From NCBI RefSeq assembly GCF_006364715.1, contig NZ_CP040984.1, positions 806,001-870,000 of the forward strand: a DNA stretch of 64,000 nt. The letters are read 5' to 3'. The stretch comes from Candidatus Methylopumilus planktonicus. Its GTDB lineage: Bacteria > Pseudomonadota > Gammaproteobacteria > Burkholderiales > Methylophilaceae. The notes beneath the pieces were generated by a model. That model saw nothing but the letters and a program-made list of their open reading frames with translations, did no database searches and was not told the DNA's origin. Within the stretch, counting starts at the first letter, position 1. Every line of letters begins with the position of its first letter. Position numbers and translations under genes: made by a program. Shown here one piece after another: positions 17,928-25,705 of this stretch.

Positions 17928-19736
17928 TTATTCTTTTGATGCGCGCTTACGTTCGTGTTCAAGCAAGAAACGTTTACGAATACGAATAGATTTCGGCGTA
18001 ATTTCAACTAACTCATCATCCTCAATAAACTCTACTGCAGATTCTAAAGTGAGTTGTATGGGTGGCACTAATCGAACCGCTTCATCAGTACCTGATGCTC
18101 GCACGTTAGTGAGTTGTTTACCTTTAATAGGATTCACAATAAGGTCATTGTCTCTAGCATGGATACCGATCACCATGCCTTCGTATAATTTATCTCCCGG
18201 ACTTGAATACATACGACCACGGTCTTGGAGTTTCCACAAGGCATAAGCCACAGCCTCACCGTGTTCGGCCGAAATCAATACACCGTTTCGACGTCCAGGC
18301 ATATCAGGCTTCACAGGGGCATATTCATCAAACACGTGCGCCATCAATCCAGTACCTTTAGTCATGGTCATGAACTCACCTTGGAAACCAATAAGTCCGC
18401 GCGCTGGAATTTTATATTCTAAACGTGTGCGTCCGTTACCGTCAGACTCCATGTTTTGAACTTCGCCTCGACGACGACCGAGCTCTTCCATCACAGCACC
18501 TTGAGTGTCATCTTCTAAGTCAACGGTTAATACTTCGTAAGGCTCACATTTTTGACCATTGATTTCACGATAAACGACACGCGGTTTACCTACGGCCATT
18601 TCAAAACCTTCTCGACGCATATTTTCTAATAAGATTGTAAGGTGTAATTCACCACGACCTGACACTCGGAAAACATCAGCATCTTGGGTGTCTTCAACTT
18701 TGAGTGCTACGTTCACTAGCAATTCTTTTGTTAGACGATCTCGAATTTGTCGGCTCGTCACAAACTTACCTTCAGTGCCTGCAAGTGGTGAAGTGTTGAC
18801 CATAAAGTCCATCGTCAATGTTGGTTCATCCACCGCCATAATAGGCAAGCCTACCGGATTATTCGTATCAGCAATCGTGACCCCAATACCAATTTCTTCG
18901 ATACCAGAAATAATTACAATGTCGCCAGCCTCAGCTTCTTCCACTGGAATTCTATCTAAACCTTTAAAGCCTAAGACTTGATTGATACGGCCTTGAGATA
19001 CTTGTTTATCTCCATGCATGACGACCACAGATTGGCCTGACTTTATCACACCGTTTTTAATTTTACCCACTCCTAAACGACCGGTATAAGTTGAATAATC
19101 GAGCGCCGAAATTTGAAGTTGCAGCGGCTTATCTCGACTGCCTTCTGGAGGAGCTACGTGCTTTAGCACAGTTTCAAATAAAGGTTTCATCGTGTCTGAT
19201 TTTTGGTTCATATCAAGTGTTGCAAAACCATTTAATGCAGATGCATACACAATCGGAAAATCAAGCTGCTCATCAGTGGCACCTAAGTTCGCAAATAAAT
19301 CGAATGTATGGTTAATCACCCAATCAGCTCGCGCACCTGGGCGGTCTACTTTATTGATTACTACAATAGGTTTTAAACCTAACGCTAATGCTTTTTTAGT
19401 CACAAAACGTGTTTGAGGCATAGGGCCTTCAACTGCGTCAACAAGTAATACCACGCCATCTACCATACCTAATACGCGCTCTACTTCGCCACCGAAGTCA
19501 GCATGTCCCGGGGTATCGACGATATTAATGTGCGTACCTTCAAAAGTAACCGCTGTATTTTTAGCTAGAATGGTGATGCCACGCTCTTTTTCAATATCGT
19601 TGGAATCCATCACACGTTCGGTCACTGCCTGATGCTGTGCGAAGGTGCCTGATTGCTGAAGAAGTTTATCGACGAGGGTGGTTTTGCCATGGTCCACGTG
19701 GGCGATGATGGCAATGTTTCTTAAATTGCGTGACAT
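17928..19736 (-). CDS. typA: TypA/BipA ribosome-associated GTPase
   Basis: A 602-residue translational GTPase from the ATG at 19736, which gives the family start MSRNLRNIAIIAHVDHGKTT. The frame is open for 37 more codons upstream, but those residues are not family-like. G motifs are AHVDHGKT, DTPGHADFGGEV and NKVDRPGAR. Domain II, an EF-G-like domain III/V pair (RGELHLTILLENMRREG, then SRG-type loops) and the TypA-specific C-terminus follow. It helps ribosome assembly and growth under stress or cold. Confidence 0.97.
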   Translation of the reverse strand: MSRNLRNIAIIAHVDHGKTTLVDKLLQQSGTFAQHQAVTERVMDSNDIEKERGITILAKNTAVTFEGTHINIVDTPGHADFGGEVERVLGMVDGVVLLVDAVEGPMPQTRFVTKKALALGLKPIVVINKVDRPGARADWVINHTFDLFANLGATDEQLDFPIVYASALNGFATLDMNQKSDTMKPLFETVLKHVAPPEGSRDKPLQLQISALDYSTYTGRLGVGKIKNGVIKSGQSVVVMHGDKQVSQGRINQVLGFKGLDRIPVEEAEAGDIVIISGIEEIGIGVTIADTNNPVGLPIMAVDEPTLTMDFMVNTSPLAGTEGKFVTSRQIRDRLTKELLVNVALKVEDTQDADVFRVSGRGELHLTILLENMRREGFEMAVGKPRVVYREINGQKCEPYEVLTVDLEDDTQGAVMEELGRRRGEVQNMESDGNGRTRLEYKIPARGLIGFQGEFMTMTKGTGLMAHVFDEYAPVKPDMPGRRNGVLISAEHGEAVAYALWKLQDRGRMYSSPGDKLYEGMVIGIHARDNDLIVNPIKGKQLTNVRASGTDEAVRLVPPIQLTLESAVEFIEDDELVEITPKSIRIRKRFLLEHERKRASKE

Positions 19737-19931
19737 AAAAAGTGCTACCAAAATTGAATTGAGGCCGAATTCTAGCATATTATAGGCAAAATAAGCTTTG
19801 ATATTCATGGATTTATCTATATACTGCGCACTCACATCAAGTAACACCTTGCGCGTTTAAATCTAGTGATTGGAAGTTTTGAATTTTTTAAAAGATTAAA
19901 TGCACCTAACCCTTTTTTAAGGAGTACGACA

Positions 19932-21590
19932 TTGTCTTTTGAATCATTAAAGCTCGACCCACAAATCCTTCGCGCTTTAGATAGCGTAGGTTATAAAACC
20001 CCCACCCCTATTCAAGCTAAATCCATCCCTGTCATTATGGAAGGTCATGATCTCATGGCATCCGCACAAACAGGCACTGGTAAAACTGCGGCATTTATTT
20101 TGCCTGCATTGAATTTATTAGCAACACCACATCCTGTGAAAGATCGTGGGCCACGTATTTTAGTACTCACACCTACGCGCGAATTGGCAGCACAAATTAA
20201 TGAAGCCGCACGTAAGTACGGAACATTTATTAAAGCTAAAACAACTAGCATCGTAGGCGGCATGCCCTATCCGCTCCAAAATAAATTATTGTCACAACCT
20301 TTAGATATTTTAATCGCGACCCCTGGTCGACTTTTAGATCACATGGAACGCGGCCGTATTAATTTGTCTAGGTTACAAATGTTGGTATTAGATGAAGCTG
20401 ATCGTATGCTTGATATGGGATTTATTCCTGATGTTAAAAAAATATGTGCAGCGATTAATACGAAACATCAAACCTTATTATTCTCAGCCACACTAGATGG
20501 TCAAATCAGTAAGATCGCGAAAGATCTATTACACAATCCAAAAACGATTGAGATTTCTCACTCCAAAGAAAAACACGAAAATATTACGCAGAATATGTAT
20601 TTCGTGGATAACCTAAACCATAAAAATAAATTACTCGAACACTTGCTCATTCAACCCGGTGTTAAACATACAATTATCTTTACCTCAACTAAACGTCACG
20701 CAGATTTATTAGCCGATGAACTTTATAACGCAGGACACAAAACAGGGGCACTTCATGGTGACATGACGCAAGGCGCTCGTAATCGAACACTCACTAAATT
20801 TAGACATAACGATATCAGTGTGTTAGTGGCAACCGATGTTGCAGCGCGTGGTATTGACGTCGATGGCATTACACACGTTATTAATTATGATCTTCCTAAA
20901 TTTGCAGAGGACTATGTGCATCGTATTGGTCGAACAGGCAGAGCCAAAAAAGAAGGCGTCGCGATTTCATTTGTGGCTCCGATGGATGGCAAAGCACTCC
21001 GTGATATTGAAAAATATACAGGTCACAAAATTGATATGCAAGTGATGGCAGGATTTGAACCTAAAGTTCAATCACGCGATCAATTAGGTGAAGAAAGAAA
21101 ATCAAAATCTCGCGGTGGTAAACGAAGCTTCGGAGATAAGAAATCTTTTGGCGACAGAAAACCTTTTGGTGAAAAAAAATCATTTGGCGACAGAAGTTCT
21201 AGAGAACGAAAATCATTCGGAGATAAAAAATCTTTTGGTGATAAAAAACCATTTAGAAAAGAGTTTGGTTCGACGGATGCCCCTAAGCGCGATAGAGAAC
21301 CTAGAGCGCCTAGAAGTCCTTTTGAGAAAAAAGCTACTGAAAAAAGATTATTTGGAAAGATGTCAGATACAAAACCTAGCTTTAATCGATCAGATTCTGA
21401 TAAAAAAACTTTCGGTGAAAAAAAATCATTTAGTGACAGAAAACCAAGTGACAGAAAAGTAAGTGATCGAAAACCCGCCTATAAAAGCGAATCTGCTCCA
21501 AGAACTTTTGCTAAAAAGCCAACAACGATTAGAACATTTAGAGCCTCCGACTCAAAATCAGAGCCACCAAAACGTAAAGCGCGCGTTTAA
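19932..21590 (+). CDS. rhlE: DEAD-box RNA helicase (RhlE type)
   Basis: A 552-residue protein if started at TTG 19932, which gives MSFESLKLDPQILRAL and has AAGGAG 7 bp upstream. An upstream GTG at 19866 would add a non-conserved tail. Helicase motifs in order are Q motif (TPIQ), ASAQTGTGKT, PTRELAAQI, DEAD, SAT, ARGID and HRIGRTGR. The last 160 residues are a basic low-complexity tail with repeats of the type SFGDKK / SFGDRKPF, likely for RNA contact and, as in other RhlE proteins, poorly conserved. Confidence 0.92.
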   Translation: MSFESLKLDPQILRALDSVGYKTPTPIQAKSIPVIMEGHDLMASAQTGTGKTAAFILPALNLLATPHPVKDRGPRILVLTPTRELAAQINEAARKYGTFIKAKTTSIVGGMPYPLQNKLLSQPLDILIATPGRLLDHMERGRINLSRLQMLVLDEADRMLDMGFIPDVKKICAAINTKHQTLLFSATLDGQISKIAKDLLHNPKTIEISHSKEKHENITQNMYFVDNLNHKNKLLEHLLIQPGVKHTIIFTSTKRHADLLADELYNAGHKTGALHGDMTQGARNRTLTKFRHNDISVLVATDVAARGIDVDGITHVINYDLPKFAEDYVHRIGRTGRAKKEGVAISFVAPMDGKALRDIEKYTGHKIDMQVMAGFEPKVQSRDQLGEERKSKSRGGKRSFGDKKSFGDRKPFGEKKSFGDRSSRERKSFGDKKSFGDKKPFRKEFGSTDAPKRDREPRAPRSPFEKKATEKRLFGKMSDTKPSFNRSDSDKKTFGEKKSFSDRKPSDRKVSDRKPAYKSESAPRTFAKKPTTIRTFRASDSKSEPPKRKARV

Positions 21591-21595
21591 AAAAA

Positions 21596-22006
21596 TTACT
21601 GATTTCGCACGAAGTCAGCGATGGGATAAAGCGCATTCAAAAGCGCTTTTATTTTTTCCTCTTCCATCTTTAAATTAAGCATACCCTTCGTCATACAATA
21701 AATCCATTGATCACGCTCCTCTTCGCCTATCTTAAAGGGTAAGTGCCGACGTCTTAAAAATGGATGTCCATAACGCTCAATGTAAAGTTGTGGTCCACCC
21801 GTCCATCCACTTAAAAACATAAAAAGCTTTTCACGCGAAGACGTTAAATCTTCTGGATGCATAAGACGAATCGTTTTAGCTTTTTCATCACTATCCATCA
21901 CATCGTAAAATGCTTCGACGATTTCGCGAATTTTGTGCGTAGCTTCTGGCTCACCACCTAATAAATCATATAGTGTTTGAGGAATTGACGCTGAAGGTTG
22001 AGACAT
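21596..22006 (-). CDS. Group II truncated hemoglobin
   Basis: A 136-residue 2-on-2 globin. It has the family start (TLYDLLGGEPEATHKIREIVEAFY reduced to its helices A-B), the group II hallmark FLSGWTGGPQLY, and the distal/proximal stretch YGHPFLRRRHLPF. The His after RRR is the proximal heme ligand. These proteins bind O2 or NO. Its ATG overlaps the purT stop codon by one base (TAATG), so translation is probably coupled to purT. It converges with rhlE. Confidence 0.93.
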   Translation of the reverse strand: MSQPSASIPQTLYDLLGGEPEATHKIREIVEAFYDVMDSDEKAKTIRLMHPEDLTSSREKLFMFLSGWTGGPQLYIERYGHPFLRRRHLPFKIGEEERDQWIYCMTKGMLNLKMEEEKIKALLNALYPIADFVRNQ

Positions 22007-23202
22007 TAAACAGATGTTTTAACGAGGGATGCTACTTTTTGAGCTCGCGCTCTAGCTTCACTCACATTATCAGCCGAGGCTAAAGCCACACCCATGCGTC
22101 GACGCTTAAATGAAGTGGGCTTACCAAAAAGTCTTAGATCAGATTCTGGAACAGTTAAGGCTTTATCAATATTTTCAAAATGAATACCATTGGCATCGTG
22201 ATTGCCATATATAACAGCGCTTGCAGAAGGTCTTGATAAACTTGTATTTACAGGTAAGCCTAAAATGGCACGAGCGTGCAATTCAAATTCGTTCTGACTT
22301 TGGCTCACCATAGTCACCATACCCGTGTCATGCGGTCTTGGACTTACCTCTGAAAACCATACTTGGTCATCTTTAATAAAGAGCTCCACGCCGAATAACC
22401 CTAAGCCACCTAAAGCATCCGTAATTTTTTTAGCAATATCGCGTGCTTTTTTTAATGCGACTTCATGCATGGGTTGCGGTTGCCAACTCTCCACATAGTC
22501 CCCCTGCTCTTGTTTGTGTCCAATCGGCTCACAGAAATATGTTTCGATGTCACCCTTATCGTTTTTTGCTCTGACGGTCAGCAGCGTAATTTCATAATCA
22601 AAATCGATTTGACCTTCTACAATCACCACACCTTTATTGACCCGCCCTGCAGACGCTGCATAATCCCATGCGTCTTTGACTTTTGATGCATCAGTGATCC
22701 GTGACTGACCTTTTCCGGAAGATGACATCGTGGGTTTTACAAAGCATGGATAACCAATACCACTATCAATTGCTTTTTGTAATTCGTCTAAACTTTTAGC
22801 AAACGCAAATGGGGATGTAGGGAGTTTTAATTGATTTGCTGCTAAATCACGAATACCCTCACGATTCATGGTGAGTTGCACGGCATTCACTGTGGGGATT
22901 ACAATCGCGTCCCCACTTTTTTCGATTTGAGCTAGAACGTCAGTATTGATCGCTTCAATTTCAGGAACAATATAATGGGGCTTTTCTAGTTTGACTAAAT
23001 TTAAGAGGGCTTGACTATCAGTCATATCAATGACATGGGATCGATGGGCAACCTGATGTCCCGGAGCATTTTCATAACGGTCCACCGCAATGACTTCCAC
23101 ACCTAAACGCTGCAAGGCAATAATCACTTCTTTACCAAGTTCACCACTTCCAAGAAGCATGACACGCGTGGCATTTGGGGATAAGGGGGTACCAATCTTC
23201 AT
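22006..23202 (-). CDS. purT: Formate-dependent phosphoribosylglycinamide formyltransferase 2
   Basis: A 398-residue ATP-grasp enzyme that makes formyl-GAR from GAR, formate and ATP in purine synthesis. It has an N-terminal MLLGSGELGKEV nucleotide fold, the ATP-grasp loop PTMSSSGKGQS, and EVSPRPHDTGMVT near the active site. Length is typical. Use of free formate fits a methylotroph, in which formate is abundant, though the gene is common elsewhere. Confidence 0.96.
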   Translation of the reverse strand: MKIGTPLSPNATRVMLLGSGELGKEVIIALQRLGVEVIAVDRYENAPGHQVAHRSHVIDMTDSQALLNLVKLEKPHYIVPEIEAINTDVLAQIEKSGDAIVIPTVNAVQLTMNREGIRDLAANQLKLPTSPFAFAKSLDELQKAIDSGIGYPCFVKPTMSSSGKGQSRITDASKVKDAWDYAASAGRVNKGVVIVEGQIDFDYEITLLTVRAKNDKGDIETYFCEPIGHKQEQGDYVESWQPQPMHEVALKKARDIAKKITDALGGLGLFGVELFIKDDQVWFSEVSPRPHDTGMVTMVSQSQNEFELHARAILGLPVNTSLSRPSASAVIYGNHDANGIHFENIDKALTVPESDLRLFGKPTSFKRRRMGVALASADNVSEARARAQKVASLVKTSV

Positions 23203-23253
23203 ACTTAAAATGATATCACGAGGGCGGGCGCTCTTTTGACTTCTTAGGATAAA

Positions 23254-23281
23254 AAAAGGGATTCAAAAATGAATCCCTTTT
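23254..23281 (-). terminator. Rho-independent terminator after the response regulator
   Basis: Arms AAAAGGGATTC (23254-23264) and GAATCCCTTTT (23271-23281) with a 6-nt loop, and T-runs on both strands. It lies about 150 bp after the regulator gene and just upstream of purT, so it can isolate purT from read-through. Confidence 0.85.
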
Positions 23282-23427
23282 AAAAAAAACCTTTTCTCTA
23301 TGGAGTCGAGTGCGTCTCTTTATAAGCTTTTATGGCAAGTATTAAGACAAAACCACTTTAGCTCTTCCCTTTAAATCATGCATGATCTTAACTCCCAAAA
23401 ATATTTGAGAATTCTTCCCGAAAAAAT

Positions 23428-24069
23428 CTAATTTTTAATGATACCCACTTTAATCGCGTAGCGGATCAGTTCAATGGGGGTATTGATATTAAGCTTTTGC
23501 TTGATCATGGTTTGATAATTTGACACCGTCTTAGAACTTATATTAAGTGTTGATGCGATCGCATCTATATCTAAGCCTTCAGCTAAAAGTCTAAAGATCT
23601 CAAACTCACGCGCTGATAATTCGTGAACTGGATCTTGATTCCCTGAAATCGACTGCATGGCCATTTTTTTAGCGATCTCGTCACTCAAGAAAACATCTCC
23701 CTGGGTCACTGTTTCAATCGACTTCACCAAGTCATCCGCCAACGTATTCTTAGTGAGATACCCTTTAGCGCCTAACTTCAAGGCTTGGTTCGCAAATGAT
23801 AAATCCTCGTGCATGGATAAAACTAAAATCTTAGCTTTTTCATAACGCATTAAGATGCGACGAATCCCTTCCAATCCGCCCATGCCAGGCATTGATAAAT
23901 CCATCACCATCACATCAGGTTTTAATTCGCCAAAGATTTGATAAGCCTTTTCACCACTCTCAGCTTCGCCTATCACCTCAAATAGAGGCTCCTGCTCAAG
24001 AAGACGTCTCACCCCTGCTCTGACTACAGCGTGATCATCCACTAATACGATGGTGGTTTTTTTGGCCAT
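23428..24069 (-). CDS. NarL/LuxR-family response regulator (MxaB-like)
   Basis: A 213-residue regulator. The receiver domain has the acidic pair (VDDHAVVRAG), the phospho-acceptor Asp in VMVMDLSMPGMGG and the Lys of YLTKNT. A LuxR-type helix-turn-helix (LSAREFEIFRLLAEGLDIDA, then SSKTVSNYQ) ends the protein. It starts next to the stop of the histidine kinase, so they form one operon. By analogy with MoxX/MxaB partners of MoxY/MxaY kinases it may control methanol oxidation or metal uptake genes. That is inference. Confidence 0.9.
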   Translation of the reverse strand: MAKKTTIVLVDDHAVVRAGVRRLLEQEPLFEVIGEAESGEKAYQIFGELKPDVMVMDLSMPGMGGLEGIRRILMRYEKAKILVLSMHEDLSFANQALKLGAKGYLTKNTLADDLVKSIETVTQGDVFLSDEIAKKMAMQSISGNQDPVHELSAREFEIFRLLAEGLDIDAIASTLNISSKTVSNYQTMIKQKLNINTPIELIRYAIKVGIIKN

Positions 24070-25428
24070 TTATTTTTTTCTTGTAATAGGTAATTGAATA
24101 TTTAATTTAACGCCGCGATTGATGTTACTCACGATGTTAATTTTTCCATGGATCTCATTAATACGCTCACGCATGCCCGATAATCCAAAGCCATCACGAT
24201 GAGTTTTACTCAAACCTACACCGTCATCATTCACCTTAATATCAATCACAGCGATTGATTTATTTTTTTTAATGTAATCAATATGAATGTCAACATTTTT
24301 AGCTCTTGCGTGTCTTGAGATATTCGTCAAGCACTCCTGAATAATCCGGTAGCTTGTAACGGATATAGTTTCACCTATCTTCGGCAATGTTTTTAAGTTA
24401 ACCTCATAATTAAGATTCACTTTTGGGTGTCTTAATTGCCATGTGTTTAATAAATCTTTTAAAGCTTCTTCTAGTCCTAATTCATGAAGAACACCTAGCT
24501 TCAAACTGCTTAGCATGCCACCCACGAGATTCATGAGATGTTTCGAGAGGTCAGAGATTGCATTGACTGAAGGTTTAATCTTTGGATAATCCTTATTAGC
24601 CAATGCCTTTAATACCGCCGCGTCTGCATGAATTGCTGTGAGTGATTGTCCGAACTCATCATGAAGGTCTCGTGCCAAACTCTTTCTCTCTTCTTCTTGA
24701 ATGCGAATTAATTTTTGTGAGAGTTGGTGATTTTGTTCGATGCTGACTCTCAATGTTTTAACCATGGCATTAAACTTAGAACTAATCGCAGACAATTCTG
24801 AAGTCTTTAAGTTAGGCATCTTCACTTTTAAATTACCGGATTCCAATTCAGTTAAAGCTTTCAAGATAAATTCCACTGGGCTTAATGCTCTAAACACAAT
24901 CCACGCCACCAAAATATTCGTCAAAATAAAAAAAACACCTGCGAGGTAAAAAATACCCGTGAACTGGTTCCATATCTCACCAAACTCATAACTAGGATCA
25001 GGGGTGATCACAATAGTGCCCTTTGGCTGGCCCAAAATATCAACTACCAATCTTTTAGGTTCCCACGGTTCTGAAAATAATCCCATAAAGCTCACGAACC
25101 AATTGGGTGCCTGATCAATAGCTTTAGTGTGTGTTTCGGAATCGTTACTATCGACTAATTTACCTTCTAAATTAAAGAACTCGATTTTGAGGTGTCGCAT
25201 ATGAACCAAGCTCTGTAAATTTAGAGGTTTAAACTCACTCTCGATCGAGTAATATTTCGGGTTCTTTAAAACACCAATCTCAAACAAATAGAGTGCTAAT
25301 TTTTCAGATGAGGCTACCTCAGCGCGCACATTTTTTTTGGCGGTATCAATCGCTAAAACACCTCCTAGCATTAAGATAAGAAGCAATACCGCGTTGATAA
25401 TCAATATAAGACGAAGCTTTAAACTCAA
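24070..25428 (-). CDS. Histidine kinase with LapD/MoxY-type periplasmic sensor
   Basis: A 452-residue membrane kinase. A first membrane segment (about residues 7-29) precedes a periplasmic domain to about residue 155. This domain contains the pattern of the LapD_MoxY_N family: APNWFVSFMG, a glycine-turn strand, then ITPDPSYEFGEIW. A second membrane segment, HAMP region, HisKA_3 dimerisation helix (LARDLHDEFGQS, phospho-His) and ATPase domain (DDGVG, FGLSGMRERI) follow. MoxY and MxaY, the known members, govern methanol dehydrogenase expression. It is cotranscribed with the response regulator. Confidence 0.85.
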   Translation of the reverse strand: MSLKLRLILIINAVLLLILMLGGVLAIDTAKKNVRAEVASSEKLALYLFEIGVLKNPKYYSIESEFKPLNLQSLVHMRHLKIEFFNLEGKLVDSNDSETHTKAIDQAPNWFVSFMGLFSEPWEPKRLVVDILGQPKGTIVITPDPSYEFGEIWNQFTGIFYLAGVFFILTNILVAWIVFRALSPVEFILKALTELESGNLKVKMPNLKTSELSAISSKFNAMVKTLRVSIEQNHQLSQKLIRIQEEERKSLARDLHDEFGQSLTAIHADAAVLKALANKDYPKIKPSVNAISDLSKHLMNLVGGMLSSLKLGVLHELGLEEALKDLLNTWQLRHPKVNLNYEVNLKTLPKIGETISVTSYRIIQECLTNISRHARAKNVDIHIDYIKKNKSIAVIDIKVNDDGVGLSKTHRDGFGLSGMRERINEIHGKINIVSNINRGVKLNIQLPITRKK

Positions 25429-25486
25429 ACTTTCACCCTTCTAAAGTATGTTTACTATTGTGACGTAAATGATACGAAAGCATATC

Positions 25487-25499
25487 AGGAAAACTTCCT
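25487..25499. promoter_or_regulatory. Palindromic operator candidate upstream of the kinase-regulator operon
   Basis: AGGAA-AAC-TTCCT is a perfect inverted repeat 59-71 bp before the kinase ATG. The same core recurs upstream of the TonB receptor gene (28215-28227). Shared sites before both units suggest control by the linked regulator. Confidence 0.5.
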
Positions 25500-25665
25500 A
25501 AATAATTTTGGGGTGAATTCATGGAAATGTTTGGGAAAATCGGTTTATGATCGTTAGACCATCCATCAATAAGTAAATTTATTCTGACGAATTTTGGGAT
25601 ACCTATTATTGGCACCTTTTATTCATTTATCAAACTCACACAGAAATAAGAAAATATAGGAAATA

Positions 25666-25691
25666 AAAAAGGGGCTTGTAGCCCCCTTTTT
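25666..25691 (-). terminator. Terminator of the TonB receptor gene
   Basis: GGGGC (25671-25675) pairs with GCCCC (25681-25685) around a 5-nt loop, flanked by A-run and T-run so the stem can extend. On the minus strand it ends in a T-run 15 bp after the receptor stop codon. Confidence 0.8.
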
Positions 25692-25705
25692 GTTGCTCAC
25701 AGATA

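Noticed and set aside
21088..21462. Plus-strand frame in the rhlE tail
   Set aside because: It is the +1 frame of a low-complexity repeat region of rhlE.
23410..23424. A further copy of the TTCC palindrome near the response regulator end
   Set aside because: It shares only the CTTCCCGAA half and lacks the AGGAA arm, and it is at the 3' end of a gene.
25433..25615. 60-codon minus-strand frame before the kinase
   Set aside because: It covers the promoter region and the palindrome, has no ribosome binding site and no protein-like pattern.
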